64,000 bases of DNA from Chlorocebus sabaeus (lineage: Eukaryota; Chordata; Mammalia; Primates; Cercopithecidae): NCBI RefSeq assembly GCF_047675955.1, contig NC_132914.1, positions 44,416,521 to 44,480,520 on the forward strand, in the 5' to 3' direction. A program made the position numbers and the translations under genes. Below the pieces are notes generated by a model, which worked only from the letters and a program-made list of their open reading frames with translations, searched no databases and was not told where the DNA came from. Shown here in pieces: positions 34,529-45,509 of the stretch (positions are counted from its first letter, which is position 1; each line of letters begins with the position of its first letter).

Positions 34529-34634
34529 TTGATTTGTGAAATGAAAATATCCTGGGCTCTCAAAATCACTAAGCTAAAGGGAAAAGTCAAGCTGGGAACT
34601 GCTTAGGACAAACCTGCCTCCCCATTCTATTCAA
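34526..34634 (+). repeat. 109-bp perfect inverted copy of 35404-35512
   Basis: Base-by-base comparison gives 109 of 109 matches with the complement of 35404-35512. The source contains the U3 end of the outer provirus LTR plus nine bases of flanking antisense L1, so the copy was made from this locus, not from another LTR. It sits between (AC)n and a TATG/TA tract inside the ERVL 5' LTR. Confidence 0.95.
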
Positions 34635-34800
34635 TTCATATATGTATGTGTGTGTGTGTGTATGTGTATATATATGAATATATATACATATATATTTCAT
34701 TAGTTCATTAGATATGTATACACACATATATATAAAACTCCTATATATATATCCATATATACACACACATATATATGTATCCATATATATATATATAGGA
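34635..34800 (+). repeat. AT/TG-rich low-complexity tract with 18-bp inverted repeat
   Basis: Alternating TA and TG/CA runs. Arms 34735-34752 and 34787-34804 are complementary and include the non-repetitive word AAACTCC / GGAGTTT, so part of the tract is itself an inverted copy of LTR sequence. Confidence 0.85.
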
Positions 34801-35208
34801 GTTTATTAAGTATTAACTCACACTATCAGAAGGTCTAACAATAGGCTGTCTGCAGGCTGAGGAGCAAAGAGAGTCAGTCTAAGTTCCAAAAATGAAGAAC
34901 TTGGAGCCTGATGTTCAAGGGCAGACAGTATCTAGCATGGGAGAAAGATGTAGGCTTTCTTCCATGCCTAACCTCTAGGGAGGCTAGACCAGTCTCTCTT
35001 TTCATATTTTTCTGCCTGCTTATATTCTAGCCTCACTGGCAGCTGATTAGATTTCACCCACCCAGATTAAGGGTGTGTCTGCCTTTCCCAGCCCACTGAC
35101 TCAAATGTTAACCTCCTTTGGCAACACCCTCACAGAAACACCCAGAATCAATACTTTGTATCCTTCAGTCCAATCAAGTTGGCACTCAGTATTAACCATC
35201 ACAGGGAG

Positions 35209-35503
35209 ACATGAGACATCAATCAACATATGTATAATGAAGATTGGTTTGGTCTGGAATGGTGGAACAATCTGAAGTGGGAAAGGGACTTCCAGGTCAT
35301 AGGTAGATAAGAGACAATTGGTTGCATTCTTTTGAGTTTCTCATTAGTCTCTTCAAAGGAGGCAGTTAGAGATGCATTCATCTCAGTGAGCAGAGGGGTG
35401 ACTTTGAATAGAATGGGGAGGCAGGTTTGTCCTAAGCAGTTCCCAGCTTGACTTTTCCCTTTAGCTTAGTGATTTTGAGAGCCCAGGATATTTTCATTTC
35501 ACA
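35209..35503 (-). mobile_element. 5' LTR of outer provirus, part 2
   Basis: Continues from 28379 after the ERVL ('acatgagacatcaatcaaca') and ends TTTCACA at 35503. Its final 100 bases are the source of the inverted copy at 34526-34634. Confidence 0.92.
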
Positions 35504-35810
35504 AATCAAATGACTGTAAATTCATGCACTTATTTCTGGGCTTTCTAATCTCTTGCATTAGTCTATATGTCTGTTTTCATGCCAGTACCATAATGTTTCA
35601 ACTACTATAGCTTTATAATACATTTTTAAATCAATAAGTATGATACCTCAACTTATTCTTTTTGCCTATGATTGATTGCTTTGACTCTTTGAGGTCTTTT
35701 GTGATTTCATACAAGTTTTAGGTCTATTTTTTCCTATTTCTGTGAAAAATGTTACCTGAATTTTGATAGTGATTGCATTCAATCCATAGATAACTTTGGA
35801 TTGTATGAAC
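35504..35810 (-). mobile_element. L1 (L1MA/L1MB-like), antisense, part 2
   Basis: Resumes the L1 interrupted at 21250 ('aatgactgtaaattcatgca', 'gtctatatgtctgttttcat', 'gccagtaccataatgtttca'). It is 5'-truncated near 35810, where the host L1M returns. Confidence 0.9.
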
Positions 35811-36321
35811 AATGGAATAGTTGATAGTCTGTAAATAAACTTATGCATATTAATATTAATATATGGGCAACTGATTTTCAACAAGGATGACAAGACGATT
35901 TCATTGGGAAAGAGTACTCTTTTCAACAAATGATGTTGAAACAAATAAACATCCACATGTATGAGGATGTAGTTGTTCCCGTATTCCCATGAAAAACAAA
36001 ACCTAATTCAAAATGAATAAAATAGCTAAGTGTAGGGCAAAATTATAACACCCTTATTGAAAAACTTAGAGGTAAAACGTCAATACTTTGGATTAGGGGA
36101 TGATTTTTTTTATGATAACTGAAGTACAAGTGACAAAAGAAAAAATTAGATAAATTATATTTCATCAAAATTTTAAACTTTTTTCATTAAAGAATACCAT
36201 CAAGAAAATGAAACCATAACCCATAAAATGGGAAAAAATACTTGCAAATCATATATCTGATAAGCGACTAGAATAATTTTAAAACTCCTACTATTCAATC
36301 ATAAAAGGCAAATAACCCTGT
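35811..36321 (+). mobile_element. L1M part 3: ORF2 after RT, sense
   Basis: Begins 'aatggaatagttgatagtct', a near-repeat of 20018-20037, then 'gggcaactgattttcaacaa' and 'gatgacaagacgatttcatt', the sequence that should follow directly in L1. This joins it to part 2 across the 15.8-kb insertion. Confidence 0.88.
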
Positions 36322-36425
36322 TTGTTTGCTTATTTATTTATTTTTATAATTTCAACTTTTATTTTAGAATCAAGGGGACATGTACAGGTTTATTACATGG
36401 ATATATTGCATGACGCTGCAATTTG
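36322..36425 (-). mobile_element. Short L1 3' UTR fragment, antisense, inside L1M
   Basis: 'ttttataatttcaactttta' and 'gggacatgtacaggtttatt' followed by 'acatggatatattgcatgac' are the reversed tail of a primate-age L1 (aggggtacatgtgcaggttt). Only about 100 bases were inserted. Confidence 0.75.
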
Positions 36426-37163
36426 GGTTACAAAATGAAAACCACTTCACTCCATAGGATGACCATAATCAAAAAGTGTTGGAAAGAACGTAGAGAATTT
36501 GGAACATTCATACACATTTGGAGGAAACATAAAATGGTGCAGCTGCTTTGGAAAACAGTCTGGAAACTCCTCAAAAAGTTAAACTTAGAACTATCATGTC
36601 ATCTAGCAATTCCATTCCTATAAAAACATACATCTACACAAAACTTGTACACTAATGCTTATAGCAGCATTATTTATAATAGCTAAAAAGTGGGAACAAC
36701 CCTAATGCTCATCAACTGATGAATAAATAAATAAGATGTCCATAAAATGAAATATTATTTGTCAATGAAAGAAATGATGAATCGATACATACTGCAACAT
36801 AAATGAACATTTAAAACATTATGGTAAGTGAAAGAAGCCAGCCAGAAAAAATGCATACTGTATGATTCCATTTGTGTCAAATGTCCAGAATAGGCAAATT
36901 TATAAACAGTAAGTAGATTGGTGGTTGCCTAGACCTGTAGATGAAGGATAAAGTAAAGGACATGGGGAGAAATAGTGAGTGACTGTTAATGGGTACAGGG
37001 TTTCCCTTTGGAGTGATGAAAATGTCCTAAAATTGATTATGGTAAAGGTGGCACAAACCTGTGAATATACGAAAAACCATTGAATTGTGCACTTTAAATT
37101 ATTTAAATTAAATGGTATGTGAATTATATCTCAGTAAAGCTGTTTTTTATACAGTAAAAAAAT
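36426..37163 (+). mobile_element. L1M part 4: ORF2 end and 3' UTR, sense
   Basis: 'aaccacttcactccatagga', 'atagcagcattatttataat' and 'ttccatttgtgtcaaatgtc' lead to the 3' terminus near 'tgaattatatctcagtaaag' and an A-rich tail. This is the far end of the outermost element. Confidence 0.88.
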
Positions 37164-37619
37164 TGTTAACCTGATACTTCATTCTTTGAAATTGCCCAAG
37201 AAATTCTGCATGACATTAACCAAAATTTAAGCTAATTTTATTCAAAATTACTTATAAGACTCAGAACAAGCTGAATGTGGGCATAGGAGAGACATAAGGC
37301 TCTGACAAGCATAGAAGTCTGAAGGCGATAAGAAGAAAAAACGAAAGAAAGAGCGTATGATGAACACTGTCCTGAAATCTGAAGGGAGATTCTGACAGAA
37401 CCCAAGCATCAGTTTTTCTCTCCCTTTGGATCCCCTCCTTCTTTCATTCTTAAGAAAGGAGAAAAGGAGTTGACTTACGTCTGCTTCTAAGTGGTCCGCT
37501 TGACTACTGATCTTTCGAGTTGCATGTTCAACTCTGCTCCACTGCTCTTGGCCAGAGGTCGTTATCTGCTTTGCTTCTCTTTACAGCTTAAAACAAGAAT
37601 TCCAGTCACTCTCAAATAA
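37164..37619. other. No recognised feature
   Basis: Unique-looking sequence just outside the nested locus. Confidence 0.4.
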
Positions 37620-37915
37620 ATGCTTCCAACTTTCCAAGGGCCTTTGTAGAAGTATATGTTTTGCTGGGGGAGTTCCTTGGCTTGTGGGTCTGTCCAATCT
37701 CTACCTCTGTCTTCATGTGGCCTCTTCCTCTTTGTATCTTCCCCTTTGTCTCTTATAAGGACACTAGTCATTGGATTTAGGGCTCACCCTAGTAAAGGAT
37801 GGGCTCATCTAGAGATCGTTACCTTAACATCTGCAAAGACATTTCATCCAAATAAGATTACATCATTAAGTGGATTATTGGAGGACACTATTCAACCCAC
37901 TTCAGAGGGTGGATG
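37620..37915 (-). mobile_element. MLT1-type LTR fragment, antisense
   Basis: 'ttataaggacactagtcatt', 'ttagggctcaccctagtaaa', 'acatctgcaaagacatttca' and 'ggacactattcaacccactt' follow an MLT1 LTR in reverse. Confidence 0.75.
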
Positions 37916-39470
37916 AACACTTCCATTTTTGTCATCTCCTTGTTTTTCTCTATATATCACTATATAAAATTATATGGCTTAATCACATTTTGCTGAAAGT
38001 TTGGCAGAAATAAAAAAATTAGAGCACATAAGGAAGAAACAACTATATGCTAAACATACTTTTCCTGTGCCAAATAAGAGTCTTTAAGAAATTAAACCAT
38101 TCATAGCCATCATCTCGTGAATAATTTAGACTCTGCCTTAAGTCCTTGACCCCTGTGGGAGGCTTTCTTCTTTAAGCCTTGACAGCGTAGCTGTCCCTTC
38201 AATACTCCAGGGTTTGGCTTCACCCTAAGTACTTTTCCCTTTCCCCACCAGCTAGTGCATGGGCCCCAATCATTACTATTTTCCTAGGTCTGAGTTATTT
38301 ACTACTAGAGTAACACAATGGAAGTAACTCCAACAGAATGATCCAAGGTGGGCTTGGGAAACCCAGTCTGGCAGAATAATCTAGGCTAGGTATAGCCCTC
38401 CATGCTCAGTTGCTTTTGAAATAGCCTCACCATTGGGAGTTACAGCTATGCCCCTTTCTTTTTTCTAATTGTTTCACATTTCTCAAGGATAGTTTCTCAA
38501 AACAATAGTTTGCATTTTGTTAGGTACAGAAACCTCCAATACTAAGCCATATATCCTTTAATACAAGAGCCTGAGTAAGCTCTTAGAGAAAAGATCCCTT
38601 CTAAAATCATCTCTTGTGGGTACTGGAGAGGAAGGGATGCTAGTGATGGTAGTAGTAGATAGTATTGGGGAGTAGAAGCATAGTTTCATTATTTGGTTAT
38701 ACTACCAAACCCACTTCTCATTAGAGATCACTTGTAGATCACTACTTTTGTTTCAGACATAGTTTTCTTCCACATTTTAAATAATATTCCTGTGCATATA
38801 GGCTTGGAAAAGTAACATTCATTCATTAAACCAAACCAATCACCTTTCTGCACAGCTAAATAAAACAATATTGGCCAACTTCTCACTTCTAATTGCCCTG
38901 AAATATAAACAGAACCAAACTTTAACTTATTGTGGTCCTTATAATGTTAGAAATTTCTACCTTAAAAAGTTATCAGCAGAATCTTTCAGGGTGCATCTTT
39001 CTAGGTTGTACCTAAACTCTTTTCTATTGGGGCCAAGGGGCTCCTTGGCAATTGTCTCTAATCCTTTATTCTTCTCTAAATTGCTTTTGGTGTTTAATTT
39101 TCCGGGCTGACTTTTTATTGACTTAGGCTTTATTCCCTGGACATTTTTGTTATTGTTGTTGTTTAATTATGAAATATTTCATTCATACAAAAGTACAGAA
39201 ACCTATAACAAACACCCACGTATTCACTCTTAAACTTAAATAAATGCATGCTTTGGAATTTTTTGTATAAGTGAAACCTTATGTTTGATTCATTTGAAGC
39301 CAGACAGGTGTAGATTTTTTTCACCTTTTTGTTGATATTAACATTTTAATACTTGGTTAAGAGAAACATTAAGAAGTATATAAATTTCTTCAGAAAGTGT
39401 TTTCCTTTTAAATGACTAGGAAATTAATCCTTTACATGAGGTGTTCTGGATGGATGAATCCTAGGCCCTC
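37916..39470. other. No firmly recognised feature
   Basis: Unique-looking sequence. About 39150-39250 ('atgaaatatttcattcatac', 'aaaagtacagaaacctataa') may be a small old L1 scrap. No exon evidence. Confidence 0.4.
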
Positions 39471-39534
39471 TTCCCTTCCCTTCCCTTCCCTTCCCTTCCC
39501 TTCCCTTCCCTTCCCTTCCTTTCCCTTCCCTTCT
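39471..39534 (+). repeat. (TTCCC)n pentanucleotide repeat
   Basis: About 12 units with one CTTTC variant near the right end. The open frame through it (LPFPSLPFPS) is a by-product of the repeat. Confidence 0.95.
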
Positions 39535-39929
39535 CTCCTCGTCTCACTCTATATTACTTCCCCACTTGATCTCATCCATGCCCATGGCTTAATTACTCCT
39601 CCACTGATGACAGCTCCTGAGATCATATCGTCAACTCAGATCTCTCCTTGGGAGTTACAGACCTATACACCCAGCAGTTATCTTATCATACCACAAAGTC
39701 TTCAGTTTAACCCACATGACCCACCAAAACCATGATTTCCCTAACCTTTGCTTTTCTCTCTCTCAGCAAATGGCACCATCGTTTGTCAAATTAAGCGTCT
39801 CAGACTTCTGGGATTTAACCTTGATAACTTCTTCTCCATCAACTGCTTATTTAATCTGTCAGCAAGTCCTCCTGATTGTACCTACTCAGTATGTATCAAA
39901 TTCATTGACTTATCTCTTCCTCTGTGACC
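39535..39929. other. No firmly recognised feature
   Basis: Unique-looking or a very decayed upstream part of the following L2. Confidence 0.35.
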
Positions 39930-40330
39930 ACTCCACTAGTCCCAGCCATCATCATCCCTTATTCCAACTTCAGCAATAGCTTCCTATTTTGCATGCATTT
40001 TTCCTGGGCCCCTCCAACAGATTGTCTGCATCGTAGCCAGAGTGAACTTTTCAAAACACCAATCTGATTATATGACCTCCATCCTGCTGGATCATCATTC
40101 TTAAGATAAATAGAATGATGCATAGTGTGCATGATCTGGTCCAGCCCTTGTCTCTTGGGAAGCTTCCCTAACCCTGCTCACCTCCCCCACCAATCTTGGC
40201 CACAGTTCTTTGTTAATAGCTTTTATTTAATTGTACTCTTTTCTTCCCTGGGACTTTTCTCAGATGTAAAAATATACCCCAGTCCCTACCACTATATTGT
40301 AAACACTATGAAGACATGAATAAATAAGTA
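39930..40330 (+). mobile_element. L2 LINE 3' part, sense
   Basis: 'cagccatcatcatcccttat', 'agccagagtgaacttttcaa', 'gatgcatagtgtgcatgatc' and 'tggtccagcccttgtctctt' follow L2 (agagtgatctttttaaaatg ... catgatctggcccctgccta), ending near 'acatgaataaataag'. Confidence 0.7.
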
Positions 40331-40589
40331 ATTCTCAAGCTACATAATTTATCAGCAGCCTTGTCTGGATCTTGTGAAAACGTGTGATGGTATGAATAAC
40401 AAAGTTATGGAATTTTGAGTTTTCATTGCTGTAAATCCTCCCCTCCTGTTTTCAAAGGTGACATCAGGCCATAGGCTAATGTTCTCACTGGTATAATGAG
40501 ATAAAGAGTAGGAACACGCTTGGCATAAGGTGCATTATGAAAGATAGAATATTTTTTGAGGTATATTAATGAAAGGGAAAGAGCTATTT
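40331..40589. other. No recognised feature
   Basis: Short unique-looking gap between L2 and MIR. Confidence 0.4.
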
Positions 40590-40865
40590 ATTCAAATCCT
40601 GGGTCTGCCTCTTGAGTGTTCTTAGAGCTGGAGGCAAGGTGGACAACCCCAAGCCTTGGTTTCATCATCTGTAAAATAACAATATACTACTTCTAAGTTA
40701 CTTCTAACAACTAGAGATTATATATCCACAGTGCCTGTGCCATAAATGTCAGTAAATATTTACAGACTAAAGAAATAACTGAATAAACAAATAGATGAAG
40801 GAAAGTGAAGCACCCAGTGGAATCCGTGGTAAATAGCAAGTGCTCAACAAATTGTAATCATAGTA
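40590..40865 (+). mobile_element. MIR SINE
   Basis: 'tgggtctgcctcttgagtgt', 'ttggtttcatcatctgtaaa' and 'taacaatatactacttctaa' are MIR words, followed by 'gtggtaaatagcaagtgctc' which suits the MIR/L2 3' end. Confidence 0.75.
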
Positions 40866-41100
40866 ATATTATGAAATGACTAACAAAGATGCTTTTTTGT
40901 AAGAAAAAGGAAACAGGGAAATAATTGAAAGTGTATGTACTAGGGTGGGGAAGGGTGGAAATCCTAGACAGTCATCCACAGAAGGTGTTTCAGGGTCAGG
41001 TGCCTTGGCAGGTTGACTATTGCAAATACTAACAAATGGGAAGACACATACAACCAGTTCCCTACCATACCATGTTACCTGGATGTCCACAGGAAAAATA

Positions 41101-41149
41101 AAATATATATATATATATATGAGAGAGAAAGAGAGAGAGAGAGAGAGAA
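41101..41149 (+). repeat. (AT)n then (GA)n microsatellite
   Basis: About ten AT units followed by about 15 GA units with a few AAA interruptions. Confidence 0.95.
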
Positions 41150-41440
41150 GAAATACAGCTTCACAAAGAAAATGAAAAAATTAGCCAGAGATAGAGGAGC
41201 AGAACCAGCAGAGGGGCATGTCAGAAAGCCAAAACAAGGAGGAAGAAGGCAATAGTATCAAACCTTCACAGAGTCAGTTCAGATAAAAATGAAGCATGTC
41301 ATCCAAATCTAGTGACAGAAATAAGATCATTGGCAACTTTGGCAAAAACAGTTTTCAATAAACTGGGATAGAAGGCAGAATCAATTAAGCTGGATAGTGA
41401 AGGGGAAATGAGAAATACAGACAGTAAGCTTATATTTTTT

Positions 41441-41626
41441 CCTTCCTTCCTTTCTTCCTTCCTTCCTTCCTTCAGTTCTTTCCTTCCTTCCTTCCTTCCT
41501 TCCTTCCTTCCTTCCTTCCTTCCTTCCTTTCTTTCTTCCTTCCTTCCTTCCTTCCTTCCTTCCTTCCTTCCTTCCTTCCTTCCTTCCTTCCTCTTTCTTT
41601 CCTTCTTTCTTTCTTTCTTTCTTTTT
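41441..41626 (+). repeat. (TTCC)n tetranucleotide repeat from an Alu tail
   Basis: About 185 bases of TTCC with TTTC and CAGT interruptions, continuous with the poly-T end of an antisense AluJ, so it most likely grew from that Alu's A tail. Long frames on both strands (PSFLPSFL and KEGRKEGR) are produced by the repeat. Confidence 0.95.
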
Positions 41627-41923
41627 TTTTTTTTTGGGCAGTGTCTTACTCTGTTGCCCAGGCTGGAGTACACTGGCACCATCATAGCTCACAGCAACCT
41701 TAAACTCCTAGACTCAGATGATCCTCCCACCTCAGCTTCCTAAGTAGCAGAGACTACAGGCACGCACCATGCCCAGCTACTTTTATTTTTTATTTGTTTT
41801 TTTGTAGAGATGAAGTCTTGCTTTGTTGCCCAGGCTGACGACGAGCTCCTGGCCTCAAGCTATCCTCCCACCTCAGCCTCCCAAAGTGCTGTGATTACAG
41901 GCATAAGCCACTGTGCCCAGCCA
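41627..41923 (-). mobile_element. AluJ, full length, antisense
   Basis: 'ttactctgttgcccaggctg' through 'cactgtgcccagcc' is a full Alu, with many old-type bases (tagagatgaagtcttgcttt, cctggcctcaagctatcctc) of the J group. Confidence 0.92.
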
Positions 41924-42755
41924 TTAGTTTACATTATTCTTTGAAATATGTCTAGAATTGGCAGAAGAGAGATTGGATGAGGTAGTTGGAGGGGAAGACC
42001 AGGTTGGCAGAGAGGTTTTTTGTTTCTTTTCTTCTTTTGTGTTTAGGTTAAAAGACAACATATTTGTGGTCTGAGAAAGACAATTAGAGAAAAGGGAGGT
42101 GTTCAACATATTGGAGAGAGAGGTAATAATTAATAGGGTTGACACTGACATCTCCTCAGTGTCAATCCAGCCTTCATTAACCCACTGGTGCACCCCACAG
42201 TGATATCCCCCAAAATAAAATTTTTAAATGCCTTTTTAGTATCCTTTTCCCATTCACCCATGTGGTCCTGGACCTTCTCACTTAGTCTTGCCTTACATTT
42301 ACATTCTTGACCTCCTCCTGCATTCCTCTGACCTTTGCTTTGCCTCTTATTTTATTCACCCTTAGGACCTGATGATTGATTTAGCATCTTTGGCACCCAG
42401 TCACTGTTCTGCCTGGCAATACTGCTGCCTTAACCCTCAGCTGTTGCAACTCTTTTGGCCACTCTGTGTAACTGCCCTGCCAAGCCCTGCTCACTGGCTG
42501 TCCACACAAAGAAGAAGTGTTTACTAGAGGAGATCGCAACAAAAGAATGAAATCTGGGGCTCAGGGGAAGGTTGACTTCTGAAGCGGGAAAACAAAGAAG
42601 TAAGGAAGGGAGCCTGTGGAATTTACCAGGGAGGGGAACTTTAACATTTCCTTTCATATAAGTTGGTACTATTCTGGCTTTTTACCATGATCATATATTA
42701 TATTCAAAATAAAGTTCTTGTTTTTAAAACAAAAAATTATAAACAAAGAAAGGAA
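41924..42755. other. No recognised feature
   Basis: Unique-looking sequence. A short direct repeat of 'ctcctcagtgtcaatcc' type words near 42150 is not significant. Confidence 0.45.
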
Positions 42756-42930
42756 GGATGTTCATTCATTTAGATAATAGATACCTAGTGAACTCCTCAT
42801 AGACCTTGTACTGGGTCCTGGGGACACTGGTGACCAGGTTCCATTCCTGATCTCCCGGAGCAGGAGACATGAAAAGACATTAAGCAAATAATTACACACC
42901 TTTTTACGTCAGTACAAATGTTGGGACTTT
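42756..42930 (-). mobile_element. L2 LINE 3' end, antisense
   Basis: 'ttcattcatttagataatag', 'ccttgtactgggtcctgggg' and 'gaccaggttccattcctgat' parallel the reversed L2 3' end (ttcattcattcaacaaat ... aggcactggggatacagcag). Confidence 0.65.
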
Positions 42931-45509
42931 GGAAGAGTTCTACCCTGAATGCTTCTGTTTTCACTGAAAGATAGGAGGCAAGGTCATTTGTTCAGAAAAG
43001 CAATGGAATTGAGTAGGGGACTTGAAAGAAATGATGAGGCTAGGAAAAGCAGCTATACGAAAGGGGGCACCAGTCGACTAAGAACATGTAAACCAGAGCA
43101 TAGCTGTGCATACTTTGCATGAATGTCTCCAAGTTCAAATCCCAGAACTTGATATTTTAGGTTGATTCTGTATGTTACCTATTTGTTTTTAAAGAGCAGA
43201 GTCTTTTTCTTCCAGCGTGTGTTAATTAGCCCTCTCTTTATCACACCACCACCACCAATTGTCATTTGCAGAAGTATCTTCAACTCATCATAAATTTACT
43301 AGTAATAGCTAATTCATGTCTATAGAACTGTTAAGTGACAAGATAATATTTAGATTAAAAGCTGTAATTGTATTCTTGTTAGAGTCTTATTCAGATTTTA
43401 CCATACTCCTCACAGGGGCCATTTAGCCCTATTCTGCTGGGCTTTGGCAAGCACTGAATGATTGTCCTCCTAAGGCAGAAGTACTACAGTCCCGGTGAAG
43501 CATTGAAAAGATAATATTATCAATAAGTTGACTATAATTGTAAACAACATATTTAAACAATTATATCTTAATTAAATTCTTATAAATTATAAGTGCCTCA
43601 GAACTTTCTTAATCTCAAATGCATGTTTCTTAAAATCATTCACTATTTTATGAAAATATATTTGCTGAATATTAGAAAAAAGAATTAAAAATAAAAGGCA
43701 TTTCCAACATTTTTTCTTGTATGAAATATGCTTTCTTTTATTTATACATCATTGGTTTTATCTTCTATATATTGAATTTCTAAAGTGATTTAAAGTTTGA
43801 TATTGAATTGTATACTAAAAGAAGGTTGTTTTAGATATAAAAGAGTAACAGCAACAATAACAAAGAAGTTGTGACAAAGAGGATTGTTGTCCTGACATTT
43901 GATGCATAATTTTGATTCATTTGTTTTATGTGTATCTTGCCTACATCCCTCCATTCATCTCACCATTTCTACCAACTATCTATCTGGTACAGTTTGATAT
44001 GTTATAAGCTGTGAGAAGTGACACAAGGAGAGAACTTCTTGCTAAATTTTTTAGAACATCTATGATGTGTTGTACATATTAGGCAAATAATAAATACTTA
44101 CTGAATTAAATTAAATTTGACCAGGATCAAGGTCAGATGGCTGATGGTTGAGAAACATGTTGCTATGGTAGCAGGAAGAAAATGATGGAAAAGAAGAAAA
44201 TAAAAGACAAGAAAAAGTGAGAAATCAAAAGACAACATTTTCAAGGATTAACAGTGCTACATCTATTCATTATACATTGTAGATATAGATAATAACAATA
44301 GTAATAATATAGCATGGTCAAATTTTAATAAAAAGTTGAATCAAGCTTAATCATACCTAGTGCTTCTATTGAAGACTAACACCTCAACAATCACATCTGT
44401 TCATGTCACACAGTCATCCCTGTGAATGGAACAAGTATCAGTAGCCTGAAGGACAACACAATTATTGAAAAAGTGATTTCTTTTTTCTGTTAAGGTCTTC
44501 ACTTATACATGGGTTGGTCCTTTTTTAGCTTTGTGCTGATTTCCTGTAGTCTTCCATTGCATTTAGGCACCAACTCATTTGTCTATGTTTCAGAATGCCA
44601 GCGTAAAGGTGAAATAAAAGCAAAACAACAACAATAACAAAAAGGACAGGAAAGAACAACAGTGAATTAATGGTGTGGCATTTCTTAGCTGTTCAGCATC
44701 TGACTCCCATTCTGGTGTTTGGGGAATTCCTCATCTTATGAGTCTCAGTGGGAGACTCAGGCTCTGCTCATTATTAAAGTTGAATATGTCAGGAACTTGC
44801 TCCCCCCACCTTCTTTGCAGTTAAGCCCAACACACCCCACCCTGGAGCCACAGAGATATGGAGGATGCACTCTCTGGCAACAGTGGAGGATGCAATCTCT
44901 GGCAGTAGTAGTGGGAATGCCAGTGGTGTGAGCACTGCATGGCTTCCTCAAACAAGCCCTCTGGTGTGATGGGGCAGTTTTTACATTCTGTAACTCTATA
45001 CTGGATTCTCCACCTAAAGCCACAGCTTCTCTGTCAAGGGCCTTCATGTGAAAAAGGGAAAGGAGCCCCTGGTAGGTGCAGGGCTCTGTCAGCACATGGT
45101 AGCTCTGCCTCTGTCCTTCCTGTGGGCCCCTCAGCTGTCCATGCTTCTTTTCTTAAATATGTTTTCTGCCAAAGTCAGCTAACATTTGCCTTATTTCTTA
45201 CAACTAAGAACTTTGCTGATACACATAATAAGGCTACCACACCTGCCCAGCCATATTCCAAAAACCTTTCCATTGTGTTATGTGCCTTTTAACATATAGT
45301 ACAATTCTTTTATATGGATACCACCTTATTATCTGGAATTATCACAGCACCCAGTGGATGCCCCAAAACATAACACAACTAGCAAAGTTTCAAAATTCAG
45401 TCAGAGTAAATAATTCATATACTTATACTGTTAAAAATTTATATGCAATTTTAAATGACTCAACTTCAAGTATTTAAATGAGATAATTTAAAAGTTAAGT
45501 TTCTTCCAT
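42931..45509. other. No recognised repeat; one short tandem duplication
   Basis: AT-rich, unique-looking sequence. The more GC-rich part 44710-45300 has open frames of up to 117 codons on both strands, but they have no recognisable domain or splice context. A 25-bp duplication is at 44859-44908. Confidence 0.4.
44859..44908 (+). repeat. Two-copy 25-bp tandem duplication
   Basis: 44859-44883 and 44884-44908 share 'tggaggatgca(c/a)tctctggca' with three differences. Confidence 0.85.

Larger units (their letters stand above)
28380..35203 (-). mobile_element. Complete antisense ERVL provirus with MLT2-type LTRs
   Basis: A 6.8-kb class III endogenous retrovirus flanked by exact 5-bp duplications GGGAG (28375-28379 and 35204-35208). 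On the minus strand the order is 5' LTR (34435-35203), primer site, gag remnant, RT, RNase H, integrase, dUTPase, 3' LTR (28380-28861). No env region is seen, as is usual for ERVL. All genes are interrupted by stops or frameshifts, so it is inert. By eye its LTRs differ at about 22 of the last 210 bases, roughly 10%, less than the LTRs of the provirus it landed in, consistent with the nesting. Confidence 0.93.
34435..35203 (-). mobile_element. ERVL 5' LTR (MLT2A-like), enlarged by an internal insertion
   Basis: The ends (tgtattagtcagggttctct at the left, ttaaccatcaca at the right) match an MLT2 LTR. At 769 bp it is about 290 bp longer than its partner. The excess is the (AC)n tract, the 109-bp inverted copy and an AT/TG-rich tract at 34478-34800. 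Confidence 0.9.

Noticed and set aside
28380..35203. A possibly coding-competent retrovirus
   Set aside because: All genes are interrupted, LTRs differ by about 10%, and no env region is present.
41299..41743. Long frames of 103-128 codons on both strands (KEGR and PSFL repeats)
   Set aside because: They are created by the (TTCC)n repeat, which has no stop in several frames, and run on into AluJ sequence.
44710..45300. GC-richer block with frames of 112-117 codons on opposite strands considered as an exon
   Set aside because: There is no known domain, no consistent splice-site pair and a 25-bp tandem duplication within; coding status cannot be supported.
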